A DNA stretch of 8,748 nucleotides from Nitrososphaerota archaeon. GTDB lineage: Archaea > Thermoproteota > Nitrososphaeria > Nitrososphaerales > CADDZS01. This document shows, in pieces, positions 1-6,993 of the stretch; positions within the stretch are counted from its first letter, which is position 1, and every line of letters begins with the position of its first letter. A program made the position numbers and the translations under genes. The stretch is taken from contig JAPCJV010000054.1 in the NCBI GenBank assembly GCA_027886785.1, forward strand, positions 1 through 8,748, in the 5' to 3' direction. The notes beneath the pieces were generated by a model. It ran no database searches. It saw only the letters and a program-made list of their open reading frames with translations, and was not told where the DNA came from.

Positions 1-139
1 CAATGACATTCGTCGTAATTGTGAGATCCCTAAAATCCTTCGGGCCTCGGCCGTCCAATCTCGTGCCTTTTGCCAAGAGCTCATTCATCTGAGTGCGTCT
101 AAGCTGCTCGACAACGAAGATTTTCTTGACTGCCGACAC
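1..139 (-). CDS. rrp42: Exosome complex subunit Rrp42, N-terminal part (cut by window edge)
   Basis: Only the first 46 or so codons are inside the window; the gene continues past position 1. Reading the minus strand from a GTG at 137-139 gives a start of MSAVKKIFVVEQ, then LLAKGTRLDGRGP and DFRDLTITTNVI. The 'G-x-R-x-DGRG' segment followed by a short beta strand is typical of the N-terminus of the RNase PH family subunits Rrp41 and Rrp42. Position directly after rrp41 makes Rrp42 the natural reading. In the archaeal exosome Rrp42 is the non-catalytic partner that alternates with Rrp41 in the hexameric ring. The GTG shares its first G with the TAG stop of rrp41 (TAGTG) and has a strong GGAGGT motif 9 nt upstream, so translation is probably coupled. 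A downstream in-frame ATG (residue 17, MNELL) is a less likely start because it lacks that spacing. Confidence 0.9.
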   Translation of the reverse strand, partial: MSAVKKIFVVEQLRRTQMNELLAKGTRLDGRGPKDFRDLTITTNVI

Positions 140-894
140 TATTGTTCAACCTCCATGGGTTTCTCATTTTTGCCAAAGTATTTTCCAATCAGAGCTTCTC
201 TCTGAAGCTGGTAGACTTTCTTGCAACCATTCAACGCCCAGCTGAAAGCTTTGCTGAACTCTTCTTCATTCAATTGACCATCCAGCTGAAGGAGAGTAAC
301 CTGGTTTGAAGTGGACATTATTGCGATCGGAAGATCTGCTTGCCCTTCTTTGTCTTCGGTGTCATCCACATCCAGAACTATCTGTCCCGCTACTTTGCCG
401 GCTGCGCAAGCTGATACCAGATCTCGCATGTTAATCCCGGCATCGGCAAGTGCAACGGAAGCCGCAGAAATACCCGCGCATCGGGACCCGCCATCGGATT
501 GCAGGACTTCGACGAATACATCGATCGCGGTTCTCGGATAATCCTCAAGCAATAATGACGGCGCCAGTGCTTCCCGCGTCACTTTCGAGATCTCAATCTC
601 CCTTCTTGATGGAGCTGGGTTTTTGCGCTCCTCGGTCGAAAAGGGCGACATGTGATACCTGCATCTCAGAACGCTTCTGTCAGGCAGGGCACTGTGCTTC
701 GGATGTACTTCCTTCGGGCCGTAGACTGCCGCCATGATCTTGTTCTTCCCAAACTGTATGAAGGCTGAACCGTCTGCATTCTTGAGAATCCCTACTTCAA
801 TTTTGATTGGACGCAGCTCGTCCACTCTTCTACCGTCTGCCCTAATTCCCTGTTCGTTAATGAGACTGGAACTATCTCCACCTTGTTTCCCCAT
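139..894 (-). CDS. rrp41: Exosome complex catalytic subunit Rrp41 (RNase PH family)
   Basis: This 251-residue protein is the phosphorolytic subunit of the archaeal RNA exosome. It degrades RNA 3' to 5' with inorganic phosphate and can add heteropolymeric tails using nucleoside diphosphates. The RNase PH fold is recognisable from the N-terminal GIRADGRR (residues 16-23) onward. Visible functional residues are the RNA-binding pair R97/R98 in [11 protein letters not shown], the phosphate-binding loop SDGGSR (133-138), and the catalytic acidic residues D181 and D187 in the segment EDKEGQAD (180-187). These match the paired aspartates described for Sulfolobus Rrp41. Length is normal for the family. 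The ATG start at 894 has AGGTGA 9 nt upstream. Rrp4 lies 68 nt upstream and rrp42 overlaps its stop by 1 nt, so all three exosome genes are likely on one transcript. Nothing appears truncated or missing. Confidence 0.97.
   Translation of the reverse strand: MGKQGGDSSSLINEQGIRADGRRVDELRPIKIEVGILKNADGSAFIQFGKNKIMAAVYGPKEVHPKHSALPDRSVLRCRYHMSPFSTEERKNPAPSRREIEISKVTREALAPSLLLEDYPRTAIDVFVEVLQSDGGSRCAGISAASVALADAGINMRDLVSACAAGKVAGQIVLDVDDTEDKEGQADLPIAIMSTSNQVTLLQLDGQLNEEEFSKAFSWALNGCKKVYQLQREALIGKYFGKNEKPMEVEQ
149..154 (-). promoter_or_regulatory. Shine-Dalgarno site of rrp42 inside the end of rrp41
   Basis: On the minus strand this reads GGAGGT, a near-full match to the archaeal 16S anti-SD. It is followed by 9 nt and then the GTG start of rrp42. 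It lies within the last codons of rrp41 and decides the GTG start over the internal ATG. Confidence 0.7.
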
Positions 895-903
895 ATTTCT
901 ATT

Positions 904-909
904 TCACCT
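904..909 (-). promoter_or_regulatory. Shine-Dalgarno site of rrp41
   Basis: The minus strand reads AGGTGA, ending 9 nt before the rrp41 ATG. It sits in the 68-nt rrp4-rrp41 spacer, and a chance-sized 12-codon reading frame (904-942, minus) ends exactly in its TGA. Confidence 0.65.
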
Positions 910-962
910 AATTGTTTCTCCGATATACTTCGAAACCTTCATTGTCCAAATTTTCCATAAAA

Positions 963-1796
963 TTACATCTCGTCATTGTTCTGCTCTGGAGTCATCTGTA
1001 CTTCACTACCATTCGGGGAAGGTTGTTGTTCGACTTCGGTTGCAGAGGTCATATCCGGCGTTTCATCTTTCTTCTCCGAATCAGTTTCCTCGGAACTAGA
1101 AACCTGTTCAGACTGTTGAGGTTCGGGGGTTACGCCTAACAACGCTTGTACCCTTTCTGTAAGATCTGCAGAATGCGCTTCCTCATCCACTAAGTTAACA
1201 GCTCGAATAGCTCGCAAAGTGTCTTCGGGACTCCCGACGATCACGACTACACCATTTTGTCCAATCAGCATCCTGGAGCGCGTACCCATCTCAATCGTCT
1301 TTATCATCGACCCTTTTTTTCCAATGAGCCGGGGTACTTTTGCCGGAGATATTTTCACCACCTGCCCTCTCGGAATCCGTCCCAGCCCGGGTCCGGATAT
1401 CGAAAGCAACGGATCTCTAGTCCGGTCAAAGGCAATTACTCTGGAAGCAATCATATCCCCAACCTTCAATTTGTCTGTAAGGGAATCCTTTGCTGGAGAA
1501 TAATCCCTTCCAAAGACAGACGCCGCAGGCAAAATTCCAAAAAAACACGAATTGATATCGGCTTCCCATGCAAAGGCGCTATAATCAATGACCTTTCCGA
1601 CAACCAAATCGTCGATCCGGGGAATGTACGGTCCCGACAGTGGAACTACTCGGACAACATCATGGCCCACCTCGGCCATTCCAACTCTCGTTGCAACGAG
1701 GGCATCGTCTACTCGCAATACATTCGAGTCTGCCCTCACATTGCCCCTGGCAACAATTTCGCCGGGGATTACATATTTTCTCTTTACATCTGGCAC
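963..1796 (-). CDS. rrp4: Exosome complex RNA-binding cap subunit Rrp4, with acidic C-terminal tail
   Basis: Rrp4 trimers cap the Rrp41/Rrp42 ring and thread RNA into the pore. The 277-residue protein begins MPDVKRKYVIPGE, a typical Rrp4 N-terminal domain (about 1-55). An S1 domain follows (about 60-140: VVGKVIDY, WEADINSC, FDRTRDPLLSISG). A KH domain follows (about 145-205) with the GxxG loop in LIGKKGSMI (157-165) and a second conserved strand, IGQNGVVVIVG. The conserved domains end near residue 221. The last 56 or so residues are low in complexity: about 11 Glu, 4 Asp and 7 Gln against 2 Lys, with no aromatic residue. This tail makes the protein longer than most homologues I recall. The start is GTG at 1794-1796, preceded 6 nt away by GAGTGA (1803-1808), a partial SD. 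SBDS ends 42 nt upstream. Confidence 0.96.
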   Translation of the reverse strand: MPDVKRKYVIPGEIVARGNVRADSNVLRVDDALVATRVGMAEVGHDVVRVVPLSGPYIPRIDDLVVGKVIDYSAFAWEADINSCFFGILPAASVFGRDYSPAKDSLTDKLKVGDMIASRVIAFDRTRDPLLSISGPGLGRIPRGQVVKISPAKVPRLIGKKGSMIKTIEMGTRSRMLIGQNGVVVIVGSPEDTLRAIRAVNLVDEEAHSADLTERVQALLGVTPEPQQSEQVSSSEETDSEKKDETPDMTSATEVEQQPSPNGSEVQMTPEQNNDEM

Positions 1797-1838
1797 AATT
1801 TTTCACTCTAAACGTTATGGTAGATTAACTTTGATGAG

Positions 1839-2528
1839 CTAACGCAGTACTGACGCCTGCGCCGTTCCTTTGGACAACGATCCCAATCTGTCCAGCAAAG
1901 TCGAGTGGACTCCAGCAGGGATTTCAATGATAACAGTCAAGCCGCCGTCCGCGCCCCATTCTTCTTTGATTATTTCCCCAACGCCCTTCAACGCGCCAAA
2001 TGATTGGGAAGAATATTGCGCGGGTACTTTGATGAGCATCTTGATCCTTTCGGATTTCAACGGCAAAATACTGCGGAGCTGGTCAATCACGGTCTTCGTC
2101 TGCTCGCTGACATCTTTGAAAGGATCTATGGTCAACCGAACTTCCGCCATCGCTTGCTCGACTCTCATCGGAGGATGTGGCAGACCCGATCGAGGATCCA
2201 CGTAATTTCGAGAAATATTTGCGACGATCTGCTTGCGCTTTTCCTCGACGAGCTTTCTCCTTTGCTCTGTAGTAAGATTTAGATCCCCCTTTCGAAGGAT
2301 GATTTCTGCAACTTGAAGAAAGTCAGTTGTCTTGAAATGCTTGGCTAGTTTTTCGGCAGGGACCCTGAGGCCTTTGTTCGCGTCAGAGTACACTTCGTCA
2401 ACCGCAACGATTTGTGAGATCTCTACGTTCCGTCCAAATTTGAAATTAAGCGCGGGATCGGGGTGAACAAGGATCTCAAAATGTTCACCTCCGGTAGATA
2501 GTCTGACAACACTGAATTTCGAAGACAA
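1839..2528 (-). CDS. Ribosome maturation protein SDO1/SBDS homologue
   Basis: This is the archaeal orthologue of the Shwachman-Bodian-Diamond syndrome protein. The eukaryotic protein works with an EF-2-like GTPase to release eIF6 from the 60S subunit; a matching role on archaeal 50S and aIF6 is inferred. The 229-residue length is typical. The N-terminal FYSH domain (about 1-90) includes FEILVHPDPAL, DEVYSDANKG and ILRKGDLNLT. The central helical domain carries RNYVDPRSGLPHPP and RVEQAM, and DPFKD and LRSILPLKSERI lead into the C-terminal ferredoxin-like domain, which ends near EIPAGVHSTLLDRLG. The start chosen is TTG at 2526-2528: no upstream in-frame ATG or GTG is close, a GGAAGGT motif lies 10 nt upstream, and the first residues MSSKFSVVRL line up with family N-termini. 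It sits between psmA and rrp4, its usual archaeal place. Confidence 0.96.
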   Translation of the reverse strand: MSSKFSVVRLSTGGEHFEILVHPDPALNFKFGRNVEISQIVAVDEVYSDANKGLRVPAEKLAKHFKTTDFLQVAEIILRKGDLNLTTEQRRKLVEEKRKQIVANISRNYVDPRSGLPHPPMRVEQAMAEVRLTIDPFKDVSEQTKTVIDQLRSILPLKSERIKMLIKVPAQYSSQSFGALKGVGEIIKEEWGADGGLTVIIEIPAGVHSTLLDRLGSLSKGTAQASVLR

Positions 2529-2538
2529 AATAATGAAT

Positions 2539-2545
2539 ACCTTCC
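2539..2545 (-). promoter_or_regulatory. Shine-Dalgarno site supporting the TTG start of SBDS
   Basis: The minus strand reads GGAAGGT, ending 10 nt before the TTG at 2526-2528. It is the main sequence argument for using this non-ATG start. Confidence 0.55.
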
Positions 2546-2567
2546 GTGAAAATTTCTAGAGCTTCTC

Positions 2568-2602
2568 AAAAATAGATTCGTAGAAAGATTAACCCTCGAA
2601 TC
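2568..2602 (-). terminator. Hairpin plus oligo-T in the psmA-SBDS spacer
   Basis: In the direction of transcription, GATTCG (2602-2597) pairs perfectly with CGAATC (2580-2575) around a 16-nt loop. TA and a run of five T (2572-2568) follow at once. This looks like a weak intrinsic terminator or attenuator between psmA and the SBDS-exosome genes. Archaeal termination depends mainly on oligo-T, so partial read-through is plausible. The stem is only 6 bp, so chance remains possible. Confidence 0.35.
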
Positions 2603-2603
2603 C

Positions 2604-2624
2604 CAGAGGAATCAACTTCCTCTG
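2604..2624. repeat. 8-bp inverted repeat downstream of psmA
   Basis: CAGAGGAA (2604-2611) and TTCCTCTG (2617-2624) are exact reverse complements separated by 5 nt (TCAAC). Beyond one mismatch, two more bases can pair. As RNA this forms a compact stem-loop starting 24 nt after the psmA stop codon. It lies just upstream, in transcript order, of the hairpin with the T run. Possible roles are a 3'-end stabiliser, a processing site or part of a tandem terminator. Confidence 0.55.
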
Positions 2625-2648
2625 AGATATTATTCACCTACTGCCTAA

Positions 2649-3392
2649 TTACTGCGAGGGCGGTTGTTTGGACGATCTAACCTTCGCCTTCTCGGCGTAG
2701 CTGTCGATTTCGGAATCTGATAACCTTCTCATCTGTTTCGTCTCTGAAGGAACTACTGCCATTTTTATGTGCCTGGTACCGATCTTATCCTCGCTAACTA
2801 GGTAGATTGACTCCACAGCTAAGATGAGAGCCTCTTCGATAGAAATATCTTCTTTGTATCGTTGCTCTAGGTATTCCCCAACCTGATCCGCACCCGCACC
2901 GATAGCAATCGCATAGTAACCAACATAAGTCCCGCTGGGGTCTGTCAGGAACAGCTGAGGGCCGTTGGAATCAACTCCTGCAATAATCAACGAGACTCCG
3001 AAGGGTCTCACTCCGGCGTACTGCGTATACTGTTGGCATTGATCTGAAAGTCTCTTCGCAACAGATTCGACGTCCACCGGTTCGTCATAGACGAGCTTGT
3101 TGCTCTGCGCAACAATACGGGCTTGATCCACCTGAACCCTGGCGTCCGGAATATATCCGGCGGCGGCTACTCCCAGATGATCGTCGACTTGGAAGATTTT
3201 TTGGGTCTCACCGGGAGTCTGTAACTTCCTTGGTCTTTCTTCTACCGCGAGAATAACTCCGTGACGTGTCCTAACGCCGACGGCTAAAGTTCCGCGGCGA
3301 ACAGTTTCTATAGCGTATTCAACTTGATATAATCGGCCATCGGGAGAAAAGACAGTGATGGCTCTGTCATAACCGGCGGCTGCGGGGAACAT
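2649..3392 (-). CDS. psmA: Proteasome subunit alpha (20S core outer ring)
   Basis: Seven copies of this protein form each outer ring of the archaeal 20S proteasome, which gates entry of unfolded substrates and docks AAA+ activators such as PAN or Cdc48. The 247-residue length is standard. The N-terminal gate and signature are clear: GYDRAITVFSPDGRLYQVEYA at 7-27, with Y8, D9 and R10 in the conserved YDR motif. The activator-docking pocket lysine is probably K65 (in TQKIFQVDD), with pocket glycine G79 in GVAAAGY. QQYTQYAGVRPFGVSL (120-135) and DPSGTYVGYYA are further family blocks. The start codon is ATG at 3390-3392, with AAAGGT (3401-3406) 8 nt upstream. It is the first gene of the run, divergent from the DUF371 gene. 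The C-terminal end (RSSKQPPSQ) is short and probably flexible. No beta subunit is in the window. Confidence 0.97.
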   Translation of the reverse strand: MFPAAAGYDRAITVFSPDGRLYQVEYAIETVRRGTLAVGVRTRHGVILAVEERPRKLQTPGETQKIFQVDDHLGVAAAGYIPDARVQVDQARIVAQSNKLVYDEPVDVESVAKRLSDQCQQYTQYAGVRPFGVSLIIAGVDSNGPQLFLTDPSGTYVGYYAIAIGAGADQVGEYLEQRYKEDISIEEALILAVESIYLVSEDKIGTRHIKMAVVPSETKQMRRLSDSEIDSYAEKAKVRSSKQPPSQ

Positions 3393-3400
3393 ATTAACAA

Positions 3401-3435
3401 ACCTTTGACAAATTGCACTTAGCCCGGAATTTAAA
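3401..3435 (-). promoter_or_regulatory. Probable psmA promoter: TATA-like box and Shine-Dalgarno site
   Basis: On the minus strand TTTAAATT (3435-3428) is preceded by the purine-rich AAGG, as expected for a TFB-recognition element next to a TATA box. A start site about 26 nt downstream would fall near 3405, giving a leader of only about 13 nt that begins close to the AAAGGT SD (3406-3401). The box is nearly palindromic, so it could also serve the divergent gene. Its position was judged by eye. Confidence 0.4.
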
Positions 3436-3500
3436 CCTTACAGACAAACCAGATTGCAAAAAGATGCGGCCGTCAGCAAAAATTCTTTGAGAATGAAAAA

Positions 3501-3992
3501 ATGGAAAAGCTAGAAGTATTAACGCAAACAATTCATTTCAAGGGACACCGAAATGTACTCTGTACCCACAGAAATACTGTCGAAATAACGAAGGATGAAT
3601 GTATTTCGAAACGCGCCGATTGCATTCTTGGGGTAGAAGCTAGCTGCGGTTGCCGGGATTTGCATCCCGACTTGAAGGCGCACATTAAGGCTGGTGGAAG
3701 TCTTCGATTCGAAATAAGAGTCAAGAATTTCGTTTTCATTTTTTCGGGCAAAGGATCTCCCAACCTAGAGCTTACTGATCCACAAGAAATCGTCCTCCGA
3801 AGATCTGATTACGGAAGCCCCAGAACAGCGGCCATTTTGTGCGACTCGGCTGCGATCGACATTCCAAGACCCATGATCGATTTTTTGAAAAATCCTGATA
3901 CTGAGGGTGAATTTAAGATCTCGGCTCTTAATGAAATTCGATTGCCGGAGAGCGAAATCCCGGAAATTGTTTTTGCTGGCTTGATAGACTAA
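3501..3992 (+). CDS. DUF371 family protein (COG2090-like), function unknown
   Basis: This 163-residue soluble protein matches the archaeal DUF371 family by its block pattern. The blocks are KGHRNVLCTHRNTVEITKDE (14-33), a RADCILGVEAS segment (38-48), FSGKGSPNLELTDPQEIVLR (81-100) followed by RSDYG, and a final LKNPDTEGEF. Family members usually have GHP where this one has GSP (85-87). The domain seems to end near residue 142, leaving about 20 extra residues (NEIRLPESEIPEIVFAGLID). Six cysteines are present (21, 34, 41, 49, 51, 114), with a CGC cluster at 49-51. There is no signal peptide or membrane segment. No function can be read from the sequence. The gene is divergent from psmA across 108 nt and convergent with leuS. 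The ATG at 3501 has no strong SD, only GAGAATG nearby, so a short-leader or weakly led mRNA is possible. Confidence 0.85.
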   Translation: MEKLEVLTQTIHFKGHRNVLCTHRNTVEITKDECISKRADCILGVEASCGCRDLHPDLKAHIKAGGSLRFEIRVKNFVFIFSGKGSPNLELTDPQEIVLRRSDYGSPRTAAILCDSAAIDIPRPMIDFLKNPDTEGEFKISALNEIRLPESEIPEIVFAGLID

Positions 3993-4009
3993 GGGATTTG
4001 AAAGCCCGA

Positions 4010-4047
4010 TGCAACTTCTAGTTGCAAATAATGCATTAGATCATTAT
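4010..4047. terminator. Small hairpins in the convergent DUF371-leuS spacer
   Basis: TGCAACT (4010-4016) and AGTTGCA (4020-4026) are a perfect 7-bp inverted repeat with a 3-nt loop. ATAATG (4028-4033) and CATTAT (4042-4047) form a second 6-bp pair with an 8-nt loop. They occupy the 74 nt between two convergent stop codons and could end transcripts from both sides. No clear oligo-T run follows in either direction, so the terminator label is tentative. Confidence 0.3.
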
Positions 4048-4066
4048 CCTTTCAAGAGCAGTCTCC

Positions 4067-6979
4067 TCACTCAAAATAAAGTGCTGGTTTGAAGGGAAGA
4101 GAATAAGCAGATTTTTTCTTTGGATCATATTTGTTAGGCTCGTCTCCAGAGTGAACAAATAAGGACGTATCTAACTTATCCTCCAAGTACTCCTTTGATT
4201 CATCGTAGATTTTCCTTTCGTCTAATACCTCGCATTTTTTGTAATTTAGAATGAAGCTCTCACCAAGCTCATTGATAGATTTGGTGATCCTCCCCAAAAG
4301 ATTTGCCACTAGTTTCTTGTCGAGATCCGTATGTTTTGAAAAAAACTGTTCGAGGGTTTGACTCGTTTTCTCTCCGGTCTCTCGGGCATTCACGAGACTT
4401 TTGAAAAGATCGTAACTCCAATCGGAAGCGACATAAACGTGTAACTCCTTCGGCTTCTGGGACATCAGTTTCAAAATATTCTTGGAATCGTCGAGTAGCC
4501 TTTCTATTGTTGACTCAGAAAGCTCGGCATCAGGATGAAATCTATGCTCATCAACTGCCGGAAACGGAGAATCTGAAATCAGAGATTTTCCGTTTAAGCG
4601 TTCGTTTGCTTCTTCGGCGAGAAATGGAACGAAAGGAGCGAGTAATCTAACCCAAGTCTCTGCAGCATATTGGAGAACGAATCTATTTCTTTTTTCAGCC
4701 CTCCCTAGATAGTGCCGTACATCGTTCCAATACGAGTAAAATGCCTCTTGGAATGCAGATTTTGTCTTTAACACTTCTAGAAACGAGGTGATATTTTTGA
4801 TGTGCTTTTGGATTTCATTTTCAAGCCAATTCTCAGCTAATTTGTAATTTCGAGATTCAACGACGCCAGATGAAGAAATATCTTGTATGAAGCTTAGTAG
4901 AGAATTTATCTTGCTCTGGATGTCTCTCGCGTTTTTCTCCCTCCAATCCATATCATCCAGTCCCTCGGCACCATCCATCAGTGCCGATCGAAGTACATCG
5001 GCTCCAAATGTTTCAAGAGCTGTCGAAAGAGTGATTACGTTTCCTTTACTTTTGCTCATTTTCTCCCCTTCGACCATCATCATTCCATTGGCGGAGATCC
5101 CCTTCGGCCATAGTGAACGGGGGAAGAAAGCTGTGTGCTGAAAAATGAAAAAGAGAAGGTGATTTGGGATAAGTTCCTTTGCCGAATTTCTGAGGTCGAC
5201 TGGGTACCAGTAAAGAAATTCATTTCTCGCTGCAATGAGTAGATCCTTAGAAACAGAAGACGTCTTTGCAACGTCACTGGGAACACCCTCTCCGAGAAAA
5301 ACAAAATCAAAAAACGGATCTGTCAGCTGATGAGGGCCGATTTTGTTTTCAACCAGCAAGGGTCTTATGGTATAGAACGCCATGTAGATCGTCGAATCGC
5401 TGAGCGTTTCCACGATCCAACCAGGAGACCAAGGTAGAGGCGTTCCGAGCCCCACCCTTCTAGCGCATGGCCAATCCTTGATCCAATCTACCACATCGTG
5501 AAACCACTGCCGAATACTTTCAGGGTACATCTGGCACTGGTCCACGCATTCGTGCGCCAGTTTTTTCCATTCTGGATCAGAATATTTCAGGAACCATTGG
5601 TCCTCGAGGACCTTAACCCTGCATTCAGTTAGGCACCTGCAAACAACTCTTTCGGGTAGATCATACATCGAGTCTGCAAGCCCTTTTGTCTTCAGCTCCT
5701 CGATAATCTCAGGTTTGACCGCAGAGACCTTCTGTCCCTTGTACTTGCCCGTTACTTCGTTAAGAACGCCTTGATGAAATTCCCGTTTGTAAAGCTCTGC
5801 TGTGGCATCACTCACCTTTGGGTCCAACTGGCTGTAAATTCTCATCCTCTCGACCACTGCCTGAGCCGGGATAAGCCCTATGCCTTGGACCGTGATGAGT
5901 ACAATAGGGATAATGGCCATTAACTTCTCCCGATCGATATGGTATTTTTCTTGCAGGGCAATATTCATCTTGAGATCCCTGAGTGCAACGAAGTCCATGG
6001 GGGCGTGTGCAGGAACGCTGTAGACCACCCCTGAACCGTTTTTCGGATCTACGAAATTGGCCGGAAGAATCATGATTTGATCCTCCGGCTTTAGCGGATT
6101 TGAGACCATCCGCCCTATGAGCTCACGCCCTAAGAAATTTTTCTGCACCACAATTTTCTTGAGCTGATCCTTCAGTTTTTCGGCAGCATCCGCGCTAACT
6201 ATCCATTTGCTTTTGTTATCCACGATTATTTCGGAATACTCTGCATCTGGACTAATCCAAAGATTGGTTACCCCGAAAATTGTTTCCGGTCTGAAGGTAG
6301 CAGCCGGTAAGTAATCCTCTGCGTCCCATAGCTTGAACTTGATGAGCGTGTACTCCTCCCATTGGACTCCCTCACCCTCAACTCTGTCATGGTCTCCGGT
6401 GGGGCTCTGATCGCGGGGGCACCAGACCACGGGATGGGTTCCTCTGGTGACGTAGCCCTTTTCTCTGAGCTTGTTATACTGCCATAAAACGAACTTGTTA
6501 AACGCAGGTTCCAGATCCGTGGTGTGAAACTCTCGGGTCCAGTCAATGGAAAGACCCAGGCGCTTTAGGGCCTGCCTGCCCGAATCAGTGTAATATTGAG
6601 CCATGAACTTTGGATCGTAGAACTTTGGCAGATCTGTCTTTGAGATCTGGTCGATTTCAACAAACTCCCTGATCATTGCTTGATCTCCCTTGGACAATCG
6701 TTCAGAGGCCGCAACGATTGGCTGCCCGGTCCAATGCCAGGCCCACGGAAATACCACATTGAATCCTTGCATCCTCTTGAAGCGGGCGAAAACGTCTACT
6801 CTAGTCGCGGTGAAACCGTGCCCTAAGTGGAGCGGCCCATTCATGTAAGGGAAAGGGAAAGTTACCATCTTTTTCTCCTTCGCAGGATCGATTCCAGGTT
6901 CGAAGATTCGTTTCTCCGCCCACTCACGGATCCACTTATCTTCAATACTCTTGTCCATACTGCGACCGAACTCGACCAA
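4067..6979 (-). CDS. leuS: Leucyl-tRNA synthetase, archaeal type
   Basis: This 970-residue class I synthetase charges tRNA-Leu with leucine in the cytoplasm. The Rossmann fold starts with PFPYMNGPLHLGHGF, where HLGH (51-54) is the HIGH signature. The CP1 editing domain (roughly 205-400) has the threonine-rich motif TFRPETIFGVTNLW (228-241) and GSGVVYSVPAHAPMD (315-329), where D329 is the universal editing aspartate. Then come a cysteine-containing VCRCLTEC (446-453), DQWFLKYSD, LGTPLPWSPGW (511-521) and LSDSTIYMAFY. EKMSKSKGN (639-647) is the KMSKS loop. The anticodon-binding helical domain and an archaeal C-terminal tRNA-elbow domain follow, ending PFKPALYFE. The start given is a TTG at 6977-6979, 14 nt after the alaS stop. 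The in-frame ATG at residue 8 (6956-6958, MDKSIEDKW) is equally plausible; neither has a clear SD. Both editing and aminoacylation motifs look intact. Confidence 0.97.
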   Translation of the reverse strand: MVEFGRSMDKSIEDKWIREWAEKRIFEPGIDPAKEKKMVTFPFPYMNGPLHLGHGFTATRVDVFARFKRMQGFNVVFPWAWHWTGQPIVAASERLSKGDQAMIREFVEIDQISKTDLPKFYDPKFMAQYYTDSGRQALKRLGLSIDWTREFHTTDLEPAFNKFVLWQYNKLREKGYVTRGTHPVVWCPRDQSPTGDHDRVEGEGVQWEEYTLIKFKLWDAEDYLPAATFRPETIFGVTNLWISPDAEYSEIIVDNKSKWIVSADAAEKLKDQLKKIVVQKNFLGRELIGRMVSNPLKPEDQIMILPANFVDPKNGSGVVYSVPAHAPMDFVALRDLKMNIALQEKYHIDREKLMAIIPIVLITVQGIGLIPAQAVVERMRIYSQLDPKVSDATAELYKREFHQGVLNEVTGKYKGQKVSAVKPEIIEELKTKGLADSMYDLPERVVCRCLTECRVKVLEDQWFLKYSDPEWKKLAHECVDQCQMYPESIRQWFHDVVDWIKDWPCARRVGLGTPLPWSPGWIVETLSDSTIYMAFYTIRPLLVENKIGPHQLTDPFFDFVFLGEGVPSDVAKTSSVSKDLLIAARNEFLYWYPVDLRNSAKELIPNHLLFFIFQHTAFFPRSLWPKGISANGMMMVEGEKMSKSKGNVITLSTALETFGADVLRSALMDGAEGLDDMDWREKNARDIQSKINSLLSFIQDISSSGVVESRNYKLAENWLENEIQKHIKNITSFLEVLKTKSAFQEAFYSYWNDVRHYLGRAEKRNRFVLQYAAETWVRLLAPFVPFLAEEANERLNGKSLISDSPFPAVDEHRFHPDAELSESTIERLLDDSKNILKLMSQKPKELHVYVASDWSYDLFKSLVNARETGEKTSQTLEQFFSKHTDLDKKLVANLLGRITKSINELGESFILNYKKCEVLDERKIYDESKEYLEDKLDTSLFVHSGDEPNKYDPKKKSAYSLPFKPALYFE

Positions 6980-6993
6980 GCGGAAGTACAGCT

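Noticed and set aside
311..1139. Several overlapping plus-strand frames opposite rrp41 and the end of rrp4
   Set aside because: All are antisense shadows of recognised genes, with no family resemblance and no SD-start arrangement of note.
1257..1811. 184-codon open frame on the plus strand, opposite rrp4
   Set aside because: It lies antisense to the clearly conserved rrp4 S1 and KH domains, has no recognisable domain, and its extent is explained by the codon pattern of rrp4 on the other strand.
1831..1855. C/D-box sRNA-like motif (TGATGA followed by CTGA 12 nt later, plus strand)
   Set aside because: It lacks the C' and D boxes and a terminal stem, and overlaps the SBDS 3' end in antisense; short boxes like these arise by chance.
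2575..2624. Possible tRNA remnant suggested by a CGAATCC-like T-loop string
   Set aside because: No acceptor stem, anticodon arm or GTTC T-arm sequence can be built on either strand; simple hairpins explain the pairing.
3533..3763. 76-codon minus-strand frame opposite the DUF371 gene
   Set aside because: The plus-strand frame carries the conserved DUF371 blocks, while the minus-strand product shows nothing recognisable.
4887..5310. Short frames on both strands within leuS
   Set aside because: They lie inside the continuous LeuRS frame around the KMSKS region, which is intact, so they are shadows rather than a frameshift or inserted gene.
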